Shown here in pieces: positions 8,565-15,791 of a stretch of DNA of 30,390 bases (position 1 is its first letter; every line of letters starts with the position of its first letter). This stretch comes from Lachnospiraceae bacterium (GTDB lineage: Bacteria > Bacillota > Clostridia > Lachnospirales > Lachnospiraceae). A model generated the notes under the pieces. It saw nothing but the letters and a program-made list of their open reading frames with translations, did not search any database and was not told where the DNA came from. Both the position numbers and the translations under genes were made by a program. The stretch lies in contig JAFOYD010000013.1 of the NCBI GenBank assembly GCA_017391545.1, forward strand, positions 1-30,390. Direction: 5' to 3'.

Positions 8565-9617
8565 CTAATGAAATGCCTCCGAATGGAAAATCTCAGCCAA
8601 TGCTTTTACGCCTTCGGCATTTCTGTATCCTTGCCTGTCAAGCATATTGATATCGATCGTATATACATTTCCTTCTTTGACCGCTGTAAGCTCTGCATAG
8701 TTTGCATCACTCAGAAAGCCTTCCTTTCCATCCTCGGAAATAATGATGATGGACGGATCTGCCTCCACGATTTCCTCTAATGTGATACTCCATCCACTGA
8801 CATCCTTTGCAATATTGTCACCACCTGCAAGCTCAATCAGTCCGCCGACAAAGGTATCTCCACCGGCTGTGTAATCGCCGTATTCACCATATCCGACCAC
8901 ATAATATACGCTTGGAGCCTCAAGTCCCTCCACTGCTGTCGTGACCGTTGCAATGGTGTCCTGCATTTCTGAAATGCAGTCTGCAGCCTCAGTATTTTTG
9001 TTGATCGCGGTTCCGAGTGTATCGATCATCTCATAGACACCTGTCACATCATGCTCCTCATAAAGTGCAAGTACCGGGATATTGAGCTCCTCCAGCTTTG
9101 CAGCATTTTCCTCAGAAAAATGAGTCGATACGATCACAAGATCCGGCTCTAAGGAAATGATTTTCTCGATATCAGGTGTATTCATACTTCCCACCGTCTC
9201 CACATCAAGCACTTCGTCAGGATAATCACAATATTCGCTCCTGCCCACGAGCCTGTCTGCCGCATCAAGCTTGTAAATCAATTCTGTCAGATTTGGTGCT
9301 ACAGACACGATTTTCTCCGGTTCATACGCAAGTGTCACAACATCGCCATACGAGTCTGTAAGCTCTACCGGATATGCTGTCTGCTCTGCCTCATCAGATG
9401 CACTGTCTGTACGCTGCACAGCTTGAGTCTCTGTTTCAACCGCTGCACTTTCTGTGCTTTGTGCTTCCGCCGTTTCCGTTACCACGGCAGAAGTCTCTGT
9501 GGTACTCGTCTGCGGTGTGCTCCCACTGCTTCCACATGCAGTCATGCCAATTGCAGTCACTGCTGCCAAAATCACTGCTACGACCTTGTTTCCTGTTACA
9601 TTTGTTGTTTTTTTCAT
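8565..9617 (-). CDS. btuF: Cobalamin-type ABC importer binding lipoprotein
   Basis: 350-residue substrate-binding lipoprotein of the BtuF/FepB (periplasmic-binding class III) fold. The signal peptide ends in a lipobox (GMTAC), followed by a Thr/Ser/Glu-rich linker of about 50 residues, as in surface-tethered lipoproteins. The ligand domain starts at YPVELTDSYGDVVTL, with KIVSVAPNLTELIYKL, VGRSEYCDYPDEV, and SLEPDLVIVS as family segments, and ITLEEIVEADPSIIIIS later. The ATG at 9615-9617 has GGAG 4 bases upstream; the frame is open another 27 codons but that part belongs to the riboswitch leader. The cobalamin riboswitch just upstream is the evidence for B12 rather than iron chelates. Confidence 0.87.
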   Translation of the reverse strand: MKKTTNVTGNKVVAVILAAVTAIGMTACGSSGSTPQTSTTETSAVVTETAEAQSTESAAVETETQAVQRTDSASDEAEQTAYPVELTDSYGDVVTLAYEPEKIVSVAPNLTELIYKLDAADRLVGRSEYCDYPDEVLDVETVGSMNTPDIEKIISLEPDLVIVSTHFSEENAAKLEELNIPVLALYEEHDVTGVYEMIDTLGTAINKNTEAADCISEMQDTIATVTTAVEGLEAPSVYYVVGYGEYGDYTAGGDTFVGGLIELAGGDNIAKDVSGWSITLEEIVEADPSIIIISEDGKEGFLSDANYAELTAVKEGNVYTIDINMLDRQGYRNAEGVKALAEIFHSEAFH

Positions 9618-9667
9618 TGTTCTCCATTCCTGCTGTTTTGCCCCAACAAAACGCAAACTTGTATTGT

Positions 9668-9855
9668 GGCAGGTCTCCTGACTTACAGTTATTAACACCT
9701 TATCAAAGCCTTCTCAGAATAAACTCCAATGACCCTGCATGTTTCATCAGAAGATAAGGTATATCTGATTACAGTAGTAGAGGCTGTTGCGGATTTGCAC
9801 CGCATTCCCTTTTCACCCAAAGCCAGGCAAGAACACAGGCTTTGAACACCACCGC
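9668..9855 (-). ncRNA. Cobalamin riboswitch
   Basis: The minus-strand leader contains the conserved B12-box elements in order: GGGAATGCGGTGCAAATCC with GCAACAGCC after it (around 9780-9815), and near the 3' end GTAAGTCAGGAGACCTGCC (9668-9686), which is the usual closing part of the aptamer. A paired region with GCCTGTGTTCTTGCC lies at the 5' side. The distance to the btuF start is about 50 bases and includes a small hairpin GTTTTG/CAAAAC close to the ribosome site. On binding cobalamin such elements normally shut down importer expression. Exact ends are approximate. Confidence 0.93.
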
Positions 9856-9858
9856 ATG

Positions 9859-9887
9859 AGTATACCACAGGAACTGTCAAAAATCAA
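9859..9887 (-). promoter_or_regulatory. Promoter of the riboswitch-btuFCD transcript
   Basis: Minus-strand -35 TTGATT (9882-9887), 17-base spacer, -10 TATACT (9859-9864). Transcription would start near 9852, exactly at the 5' side of the riboswitch. Confidence 0.62.
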
Positions 9888-9903
9888 CAATCGCCGGATG
9901 CAT

Positions 9904-10236
9904 CTATATGTAGTAATCACACCACTTACTCTCATTTGCGAGCGTACAGCTTTCACGCTTGATCAGCTTGCTCTCAAGCTCCATGCGCACCTTTCCCTTA
10001 TGTCCACCTTTGAGTCTGTCCATCAGCAGATATAGTGCAAATTTTGCCATATCATCTCTTGGAATATGCACAGTTGTCAGCATCGGCGTCGTACACTGCG
10101 CTTCCTCAATATCATCACTTGATATTCTGCTTTTATATTTATTGAGATATTTGATCATTCCTATGGCAGTGATGTCATTGGAGCAATAGATTCCTGTGGG
10201 CCACTTGTCCGACTGCGCCGCGTCCATACGTGTCAA
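9904..10236 (-). pseudogene. LacI-family regulator remnant (C-terminal sugar-binding part only)
   Basis: About 110 residues match only the C-terminal third of LacI/GalR-type repressors: PTGIYCSNDITAIGMIKYL, SSDDIEEAQ, PMLTTVHIPRDDM and KLIKRESC are the usual landmarks. The helix-turn-helix, hinge and first sugar-binding lobe are absent, and upstream sequence runs straight into the siroheme synthase stop 26 bases away. The short stretch between KYL and SSDDIEE also seems several residues shorter than usual, suggesting a second internal deletion. The only possible start is a TTG without a clear ribosome site. Without a DNA-binding domain it cannot be a repressor; I read it as a decaying gene left by a deletion. 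Confidence 0.8.
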
Positions 10237-10262
10237 TAGGGTATATATAGATTATGTCGGCA

Positions 10263-11636
10263 TCATGCCATATCCGCAACTGCGCCCACCACGATGACAG
10301 CCGGTGTTTCAAGCCCTGCTTCTGACACTTTTTGCGCGATATCTGCAAGTGTTCCCCTCACAGCATCTGCAGTTCCATCAAAATTGCCATGTACGACAGC
10401 AACAGGTGTATCAGGGGATTTTCCCGCTTTGATCAGTTCCTGAGAGATCTGTAACAGATGACCGAATCCCATCAGGAAAATAAGCGTTCCCTCAACGCGT
10501 GAAAGCGCTTCAAAATCAATATTTTCTGCAAGCTCTCCGCTCCCTGTCGCTGTATGTCCGGTGATCACATGAAAGCTTCTGCTAAGCTCCCTGTGTGTCA
10601 CAGGAATACCTGCAGCCGCAGGAACTGCGATACACGAGGTCACGCCCGGAATATAGGACGCCTTGATTCCTTCCTTTTCAAGCGCCAGGATCTCCTCCTT
10701 GCCTCTTCCGAACACAAAGGGATCTCCTCCCTTTAGTCGTACCACCAGTCCGCCTTCCTTCGCTTTCCTGACTAACAGCGCATTGATTTCTTCCTGCTTC
10801 ATGCTGTGTTTTCCACTGCGTTTTCCTACATAAATAAGCTCACAGCTCTCTGAGGCATAATCGAGCAGACGAGAATCAATCAAATCATCGTACACCAGAA
10901 CCTGCGCGTGCCTGATCGCCCTAATCCCTTTCAGGGTAATCAGGTCATAAGCGCCACAGCCTGCCCCCACAAGCAGTACCGTTCCTGGTGTCTTTACCCT
11001 TTCCGCATCTGCGTATTCTTTCAATCTTTTTGATGTCTCTGCCTCGTCAAATATGGTATTGCTGTCCATACATCTTCGCGCCATATCCTTCAAAAAGGCC
11101 GACCTTTTTCCATCGTCTGCGATATACTTCCTGGCAAGCGGTCTGAGGCTGCTTAAATACGCAAGAATCTCATCCATGTTTGCAGGAATGCCGGAGGCAA
11201 GCTGCCCTCTGAGGGATGCCGCTACCTCCGGGCTTGCCCCTTCTGTGGAGATACCGACGCTCAGCTGACCTGCTTTTACCAGTGAAGGGAAGATAAAGCT
11301 GCAGGCTTCCTTTTTATCAACGACATTGACGAGAATATTCTGCTCCCTGCAAAGCCGACTGACCGTATCATTGACAGCTTCATCATCGGATGCCGCTATG
11401 ACAAATTTCATGCCGGTAATATCCCTGCTTTCAAAGTTTCTTCTTATGATTTTTATGACATTTGTGTCATTTTTAAGCACAAGTTCCTCCAGTTCAGGCA
11501 GAATATCAGGCGCCACAACAGTTAACTTTGGACCATACGGCAGAAGCTTTCTGATCTTATGGAGTGCAATTTTTCCGCTACCCACAATCAGTCCTACTTG
11601 TCCCTCCAAATCTACAAAAAACGGGAAGAAACTCAT
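10263..11636 (-). CDS. cysG: Fused siroheme synthase: precorrin-2 dehydrogenase + uroporphyrinogen-III methyltransferase
   Basis: 457 residues with two enzymes in one chain. Residues 1-~200 are the Met8/CysG N-terminal module (NAD loop IVGSGKIALHK at 17-27; AASDDEAVND at 81-90, where the catalytic Asp sits), for oxidation of precorrin-2 and iron insertion. Residues ~217-457 are the SAM-dependent methyltransferase (VRLKGGDPFVFGRG, IPGVTSCIAVPAAAGIPVTHR, LIFLMG). The product siroheme is the cofactor of sulfite reductase, which fits the sulfate-reduction genes nearby. The usual loop GAGPGDP reads GAGCGAY here (residues ~224-230), an uncommon change. The start overlaps the stop of the upstream AAA+ gene (ATGA), with AAAGG about 10 bases before the ATG. 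Confidence 0.92.
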   Translation of the reverse strand: MSFFPFFVDLEGQVGLIVGSGKIALHKIRKLLPYGPKLTVVAPDILPELEELVLKNDTNVIKIIRRNFESRDITGMKFVIAASDDEAVNDTVSRLCREQNILVNVVDKKEACSFIFPSLVKAGQLSVGISTEGASPEVAASLRGQLASGIPANMDEILAYLSSLRPLARKYIADDGKRSAFLKDMARRCMDSNTIFDEAETSKRLKEYADAERVKTPGTVLLVGAGCGAYDLITLKGIRAIRHAQVLVYDDLIDSRLLDYASESCELIYVGKRSGKHSMKQEEINALLVRKAKEGGLVVRLKGGDPFVFGRGKEEILALEKEGIKASYIPGVTSCIAVPAAAGIPVTHRELSRSFHVITGHTATGSGELAENIDFEALSRVEGTLIFLMGFGHLLQISQELIKAGKSPDTPVAVVHGNFDGTADAVRGTLADIAQKVSEAGLETPAVIVVGAVADMA

Positions 11637-12949
11637 TGAACACTACCTTTCTGTCCATCAAGATAATTGACAAACTGCTGTGCAGTACGCCCTGATATGC
11701 CTCCATGGCTTAACTCCCACTTGTTTGCCTCAGCCCTAAGCTCATCATCAGTCATATCAATGCCCTGTCTGTGCGCCAGCTCGATCACAATGTTGAAGTA
11801 TTCCTTCTGGGAAGGCTTTGAGTAATTGATGGTGACACCGAAACGATTGACAAGGGAAAGCTTCTCCTCCATCGTATCGGAACGGTGCATGCCATTGTCG
11901 ACCTCGACATCATTTCTGTCATTCCATGTCTCCTTGATCAAATGTCTGCGGTTCGAAGTAGCATAGATCAGGATGTTTTCAGGTTTCGTCTCCACGCCGC
12001 CCTCGATGACAGCCTTCAGGAACTTATATTCAATCTCGAACTCCTCAAAGGACAGATCATCCATATAAATGATAAATTTATAATTTCTGTTCTTGATCTG
12101 TGCGATGACATTAGACAGATCCTTGAACTGATGCTTGTAGATTTCGATCATGCGAAGTCCCTGCGGATAAAATTCATTCACGATCGCCTTGATGCTGGTC
12201 GACTTACCAGTACCACTGTCACCAAACAAAAGCACATTGTTTGCCTTTTTTCCCTCCACAAATGCCCTGGTATTGTCAACAAGCTTCTTTTTCTGAATCT
12301 CATAGCCGATCAGATCATCAAGCATGACCTTATCCATATTGTTGATCGCCAGAAACTCGACTGGTCCCTCTACCTTATCACGGATACGAAATGCCTTATT
12401 CAGTCCAAACATCCCGACACCATAATCCCTGTAAAATGCCGTCACGCAGTCAAAAAACTCGTTTTCGTCAGCAGCTTTTTCCAGTTCGGCGCTCAGCGCA
12501 ATGATCTTTTCACTGACATTCTTGTTGTACATCAGCTCCTTTTTGCCAATTGCCTTATAATCGGAAAGCTGTGAGAAACAGTCAATGCCAAGTTCGCTTT
12601 CAATCGCAGAAAAGTCAAAATGAAACAGATTCCAGAATACCTTGAAATCATTCTTTGCGAAATGATTGACACTGCCGTCATTTGCCCCTACCTTTTCGCA
12701 GGTAATGCTGAACGGATTCTCATTGGTCACAAGATAAAAAGTGAGATAATTATGCCATAAATTGTGGTTAAAGCCGTAATCCGTAGCGACGATCAAAAGC
12801 CTTTTGAGCTGTGTGTAAATGTCCTTAATAAGCTGTGGTTTTGAGCTTGTCTCCTCGTCGAATCGGCGAAAGATCTCCCCGAACTGATACAGAATACAGT
12901 CCTCATCCATATCTCCATACATAATTAATTTTGCGATTTCTCTGTACAT
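11633..12949 (-). CDS. DUF815-family AAA+ ATPase
   Basis: 438-residue cytoplasmic P-loop ATPase of the DUF815 type. Residues 1-~200 are a helical region without a motif I recognise. Walker A GDSGTGKST is at 243-251, Walker B FIIYMDDLSFE at 292-302, and the sensor region IYATSNRRHLI follows; NRFGVTINYSKPSQKEYF and the helical lid with GISGRTAQQFVNYL are at the end. Family function is unknown; its architecture resembles AAA+ loaders or remodellers. The ATG has an excellent AGGAGG site. It overlaps cysG by four bases, so the two are co-translated, though no functional link is obvious. The leader upstream carries a small palindromic element. Confidence 0.9.
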   Translation of the reverse strand: MYREIAKLIMYGDMDEDCILYQFGEIFRRFDEETSSKPQLIKDIYTQLKRLLIVATDYGFNHNLWHNYLTFYLVTNENPFSITCEKVGANDGSVNHFAKNDFKVFWNLFHFDFSAIESELGIDCFSQLSDYKAIGKKELMYNKNVSEKIIALSAELEKAADENEFFDCVTAFYRDYGVGMFGLNKAFRIRDKVEGPVEFLAINNMDKVMLDDLIGYEIQKKKLVDNTRAFVEGKKANNVLLFGDSGTGKSTSIKAIVNEFYPQGLRMIEIYKHQFKDLSNVIAQIKNRNYKFIIYMDDLSFEEFEIEYKFLKAVIEGGVETKPENILIYATSNRRHLIKETWNDRNDVEVDNGMHRSDTMEEKLSLVNRFGVTINYSKPSQKEYFNIVIELAHRQGIDMTDDELRAEANKWELSHGGISGRTAQQFVNYLDGQKGSVQ

Positions 12950-12998
12950 ATTATCTTCCTCCTGTATATCTCCAATATTTCTTCTTACTTTTTCCGAC

Positions 12999-13025
12999 GT
13001 AACTATTCAGTACCCTCATAGTTAC
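12999..13025. repeat. 27-base palindromic miniature element, copy A
   Basis: Arms GTAACTA (12999-13005) and TAGTTAC (13019-13025) are perfect inverted repeats around a 13-base centre. The 8 bases directly outside are TTTCCGAC on the left (12991-12998) and TTTTCGAC on the right (13026-13033), a 7/8 direct repeat. It is 24/27 identical to the copy at 23201-23227. It lies in the untranslated leader of the DUF815 gene, between a possible -10 (TATAAT, minus strand, 13039-13044) and the ATG. Confidence 0.72.
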
Positions 13026-13091
13026 TTTTCGACTTTTTATTATACCCCTGTTTCGTAATCTTTTCCATATAAAATCAGTTCCACCAAATAC

Positions 13092-13129
13092 AAAAAAGGA
13101 AGTTACTGTTCATTCGCCCAGTAACCTCC
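13092..13129 (-). terminator. Intrinsic terminator of pdxT
   Basis: On the minus strand an 11-base stem GGAGGTTACTG / CAGTAACTTCC (one G-T pair, arms 13119-13129 and 13098-13108) is followed by TTTTTT (13092-13097). It begins 23 bases after the pdxT stop codon. Its core GTTACTG-N10-CAGTAAC resembles the miniature palindromes found elsewhere in the window, but here there are no flanking direct repeats. Confidence 0.85.
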
Positions 13130-13152
13130 CTGTGACCATGCACTGCACATGC

Positions 13153-13761
13153 CTAAGCAGCTCCGACCTGATGATCCTGCTGCTTTGTAATTGTATATTG
13201 CTCTGCCATATTCGCAAAATATTTGTGAAGTTTGAGACTGTCTGTGACTTCAGGATGGAAAGATATCCCAATCTGATTGCCATATCTGACACCTACGATA
13301 TTGCCATCAACCTTCGCAATGACCTCTACGCCATCATCCACAGATTCGATATATGGTGCTCTGATAAATGCCATCGGAATCTCTCCGATGCCTTTGACCT
13401 CTGCATTTGTAAAAAAGCTTCCAAGCTGTCTGCCATATGCATTTCTTTTTACAGTCACAGGCAATGTACCAAAGTGAACCTTATCATCATTAGAAAGATG
13501 TTCTGCCATTAAAATCAATCCGGCACAGGTTCCAAGTACCGGAAGCCCATTCTTTATTTTCTCCTGTAACGCTTCAAAAAGGTCAAGCTCCTTTAACAAC
13601 TTTCCCATCACTGTACTCTCACCACCCGGCAGAATGAGTCCGTCAAAGTCCTGCTCCAGATCCTTTTTCTGTCTGATCTCAAAACTCTCCACACCAAGCT
13701 GTTCAAGCATCTTTTCATGCTCAATAAATGCCCCCTGTACTGCAAGAACTGCGATCTTCAT
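13153..13761 (-). CDS. pdxT: Pyridoxal 5'-phosphate synthase glutaminase subunit PdxT
   Basis: 202-residue class I glutamine amidotransferase that releases ammonia from glutamine for PLP synthesis by PdxS. Visible: N-terminal MKIAVLAVQGAFIEH, LPGGESTVMGKLL, nucleophile Cys in LGTCAGLILMA (about residue 79), RNAYGRQLGSF, FIRAP, and the His/Glu pair in SFHPEVTD. All catalytic residues are present. The C-terminus after FANMAEQY is somewhat longer than usual. The gene starts 12 bases after the pdxS remnant and has AGGAG about 7 bases before its ATG. PdxT has no known role without PdxS, whose neighbouring gene is broken, so it is either orphaned or serves a PdxS encoded elsewhere. Confidence 0.95.
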   Translation of the reverse strand: MKIAVLAVQGAFIEHEKMLEQLGVESFEIRQKKDLEQDFDGLILPGGESTVMGKLLKELDLFEALQEKIKNGLPVLGTCAGLILMAEHLSNDDKVHFGTLPVTVKRNAYGRQLGSFFTNAEVKGIGEIPMAFIRAPYIESVDDGVEVIAKVDGNIVGVRYGNQIGISFHPEVTDSLKLHKYFANMAEQYTITKQQDHQVGAA

Positions 13762-13773
13762 ATAGTCCTCCTT

Positions 13774-14085
13774 TTATTTCCCACGTTCCGCCATGAGCAG
13801 CTGAATCTCCTGCTCGTTGATGCCTACCATTGCCTCGCCTAAATCCTCGGACAATTCTGCCAGAAGCTTTGCATCATTGAAATTCGTAACAGCTTTTACG
13901 ATGGCTGCTGCTCTCTTTTTCGGATCGCCTGACTTAAAGATACCAGAGCCTACAAAGACGCCCTCAGCTCCAAGCTGCATCATTAGCGCTGCATCATACA
14001 GTTCATCCTCTCTCATGGAAGTCAGTCTTGCGATTTCCTGATTCATCATTCTCATGTGGCGAACTGACATTGTGAAAAGTGTCAA
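13774..14085 (-). pseudogene. pdxS: pdxS remnant with N-terminal and internal deletions
   Basis: Only about 97 residues of a normally ~290-residue PLP synthase remain. The match starts at VRHMRMMNQEIARL, preceded by unrelated sequence, so roughly the first 130 residues (including the ribose-phosphate-binding lysine and most of the barrel) are gone. After MREDELY the sequence jumps directly to DAALMMQLGAEGVFVGSG; the roughly 40 residues normally between (containing the conserved PVVNFAAGGVATPA part) are missing in frame. The end, LSEDLGEAMVGINEQEIQ and AERGK, is intact and the stop is 12 bases before pdxT. The only start options are a TTG or internal ATGs. This cannot form a working barrel; lengths of the missing parts are from memory of the family. 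Confidence 0.9.
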
Positions 14086-14123
14086 TTTTGATTATTTTGT
14101 AGTGTACAGCTTTAGATTTCCAG

Positions 14124-14684
14124 TTATTGTCTGCTCCAAAGATAACAATATGCCTGCGTTCTTGCTGCAAATCTGCCGGTTTTTAAAAGCTCCCTTAATT
14201 CTTCCTTTGTATACCATCCCGGCTCAATCTCCTCTAATGTTGACGTGCTCTTTCCAAAGGCTCCTCTTGCCTTTCCGACCACGCATACATTGATCTCATT
14301 GCTAAAACCTACCGCACTATAGCTTGGTCCAATCAAATCATCGATCTCATAAAGTTCCAGACCCGTCTCCTCCCAAAGCTCACGTCTGGCGCTCTCTTTC
14401 GGTTCTTCGCCCTCGTCGATCAGTCCCGCTGGGAAATTGTATACCCAGTCGCCGACTGCCAGACGAAATTCCTTATTGACCAGGAGCCGCTCACCGCTCT
14501 CATCTGTCACAATAATGACAACCGAATCCGGCTTCTGACCATTCAATGCCTCCAGCGAATCAAGCTCCTTGTTCCGACTGATGATCTCATAGATTTTTTC
14601 CTTCTTGTCCACTGTCTCATAAGTAACATCATAACGGGTGATAAACTTTCCTTCTTCTTTTTTTGTAATTCCTTTAAATTCCAT
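14124..14684 (-). CDS. Nudix hydrolase, ADP-ribose pyrophosphatase type
   Basis: 186-residue cytoplasmic hydrolase. The Nudix box is complete, from Gly87 through EGEEPKESARRELWEETGLEL, fitting G-x5-E-x7-REUxEExGU, with the metal-binding glutamates in place. Upstream, NFPAGLIDEGE and downstream SYSAVGFSNEINVCVV are as in ADP-ribose/NDP-sugar pyrophosphatases (NudF-like), although exact substrate cannot be read. GGAGG lies 6 bases before the ATG. A good promoter sits just upstream. It is the first gene of a run that continues into the pdxS remnant (38 bases later) and pdxT, so it probably now supplies the promoter for pdxT after the deletion that removed the front of pdxS. Confidence 0.93.
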   Translation of the reverse strand: MEFKGITKKEEGKFITRYDVTYETVDKKEKIYEIISRNKELDSLEALNGQKPDSVVIIVTDESGERLLVNKEFRLAVGDWVYNFPAGLIDEGEEPKESARRELWEETGLELYEIDDLIGPSYSAVGFSNEINVCVVGKARGAFGKSTSTLEEIEPGWYTKEELRELLKTGRFAARTQAYCYLWSRQ

Positions 14685-14710
14685 ATGCTACCTCCATCCT
14701 GTTTTGCACT

Positions 14711-14739
14711 ATTGTATCACTTTTACAAATATATGCCTA
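14711..14739 (-). promoter_or_regulatory. Promoter of the Nudix gene
   Basis: Minus strand: -35 TAGGCA (14734-14739), 17-base spacer ending in TGA, -10 TACAAT (14711-14716). The TG one base before the -10 makes it an extended -10 promoter. It lies about 27 bases before the ATG. Confidence 0.55.
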
Positions 14740-14799
14740 CCGCGATTACGACATTCTTCGACAAAAAATAAACTTTTTATTTATTATTTTCTGTCAGTA

Positions 14800-14808
14800 T
14801 GGTACAAT
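14800..14808 (+). promoter_or_regulatory. Extended -10 promoter of the receiver/kinase operon
   Basis: TGGTACAAT (14800-14808) is an extended -10 element on the plus strand, 55 bases before the ATG at 14864. The -35 position reads TTTATT, a weak match, inside an A/T-rich tract. Confidence 0.45.
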
Positions 14809-14863
14809 TATGGTAATAATCAGATTATTTTTTCTTATCATATCAGAAAGGTGGAATTAACAT

Positions 14864-15772
14864 ATGAAATACAAGGTACTGCTGGCTGGAAACAGCAAAA
14901 AGCTGATCACTGATTTTTTCCTTCAAATGGATTTATCCTTTGAATGTATGAGTTCATCCATGATTTTTGATGATCTGAAAAATCATGTGAACTACTTCAG
15001 ACCAGACATTTTCATTTTCTGCATGCGCGCAGAGACAAAGGAAGATATGATTACTGTCGCAAGCCTCCACAATGTACTGATTCAAAATAAAATACCCTAC
15101 GCAGCGATTGGAGACGGTTACAGTCAGGAATACCTGTCAAAGATCATGAACGGCACACCGGAGCTGTTCATCAATCTTCCCGTCACGACCACTGACCTGC
15201 AGGATCGCATCGTAAGCTTTATTCAGAAAACACGGATGCCACAGATGGCTGCTGCAAATTCTGCTGCCATGAGACAAAATACCATGTCTGCCAACAACAC
15301 GATGGATATGATGGCTCAGATCGATGCAGAGCTTCAACTGATGGAAAAAGGCATCACTCCAAAATCCAATAATGACTCCGGCTTTGTTCTCAGGCAGCCC
15401 GAAACGCCCGGCCGTCACCGCATTCTGGTAATCGACGATGCCACCATCGTTCACAAGACCATCAAAGGTCATCTGGATGCCGAATACGAGGTAGCCACTG
15501 CCATCAGCGGAAAGGTCGCACTGCGTTTTCTTCAGGCGAAGGAGGTCAGCCTCATCTTACTCGATTATGAAATGCCTGAGATGGATGGGCCTGCAGTCCT
15601 TAACAAACTCCGTGAAGACCCTTATCTGGCACAGATTCCGGTCGTATTCCTTACCGGTATCAACGATGTAGAAAAAATCAAAAATGCACTCGCCCTGAAG
15701 CCGCAGGGATATTTGCTCAAGCCTGTTGACAAGAACGCACTACTCAGTAAAATACACGAGCTGATCGGATAA
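14864..15772 (+). CDS. Response regulator with pseudo-receiver and C-terminal receiver domain
   Basis: 302 residues without a DNA-binding or enzymatic output domain. The C-terminal half (about 185-302) is a canonical receiver: acidic pocket RILVIDDA, phospho-acceptor Asp234 in LILLDYEMPEMDG, the Thr in VVFLTG, and the Lys in GYLLKPVD. The N-terminal ~125 residues (MKYKVLLAG, PDIFIFCMRAET, ELFINLPVT) look like a receiver fold that has lost its acidic pocket and phospho-Asp. A linker rich in Met, Asn and Ala joins them. AAGGTGG lies 9 bases before the ATG. It is followed after 19 bases by a hybrid kinase, so it is likely that kinase's partner, acting by protein contact rather than by binding DNA. 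Confidence 0.85.
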   Translation: MKYKVLLAGNSKKLITDFFLQMDLSFECMSSSMIFDDLKNHVNYFRPDIFIFCMRAETKEDMITVASLHNVLIQNKIPYAAIGDGYSQEYLSKIMNGTPELFINLPVTTTDLQDRIVSFIQKTRMPQMAAANSAAMRQNTMSANNTMDMMAQIDAELQLMEKGITPKSNNDSGFVLRQPETPGRHRILVIDDATIVHKTIKGHLDAEYEVATAISGKVALRFLQAKEVSLILLDYEMPEMDGPAVLNKLREDPYLAQIPVVFLTGINDVEKIKNALALKPQGYLLKPVDKNALLSKIHELIG

Positions 15773-15791
15773 TTCATTGGAGGAAAAAATC

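Noticed and set aside
9374..9757. Several overlapping plus-strand frames rich in Cys, His and Leu
   Set aside because: They are opposite the Thr/Ser/Glu-rich linker of btuF and the riboswitch; they are composition artefacts with no ribosome sites.
13102..13125. Palindrome at 13102-13125 as a fourth inserted miniature element
   Set aside because: It has the similar core but no flanking direct repeat, and its extended stem plus T-run is explained as the pdxT terminator.
15137..15472. Antisense frame opposite the receiver gene, and others opposite the hybrid kinase
   Set aside because: No ribosome site or family match; the plus-strand protein is clearly coding with receiver motifs.
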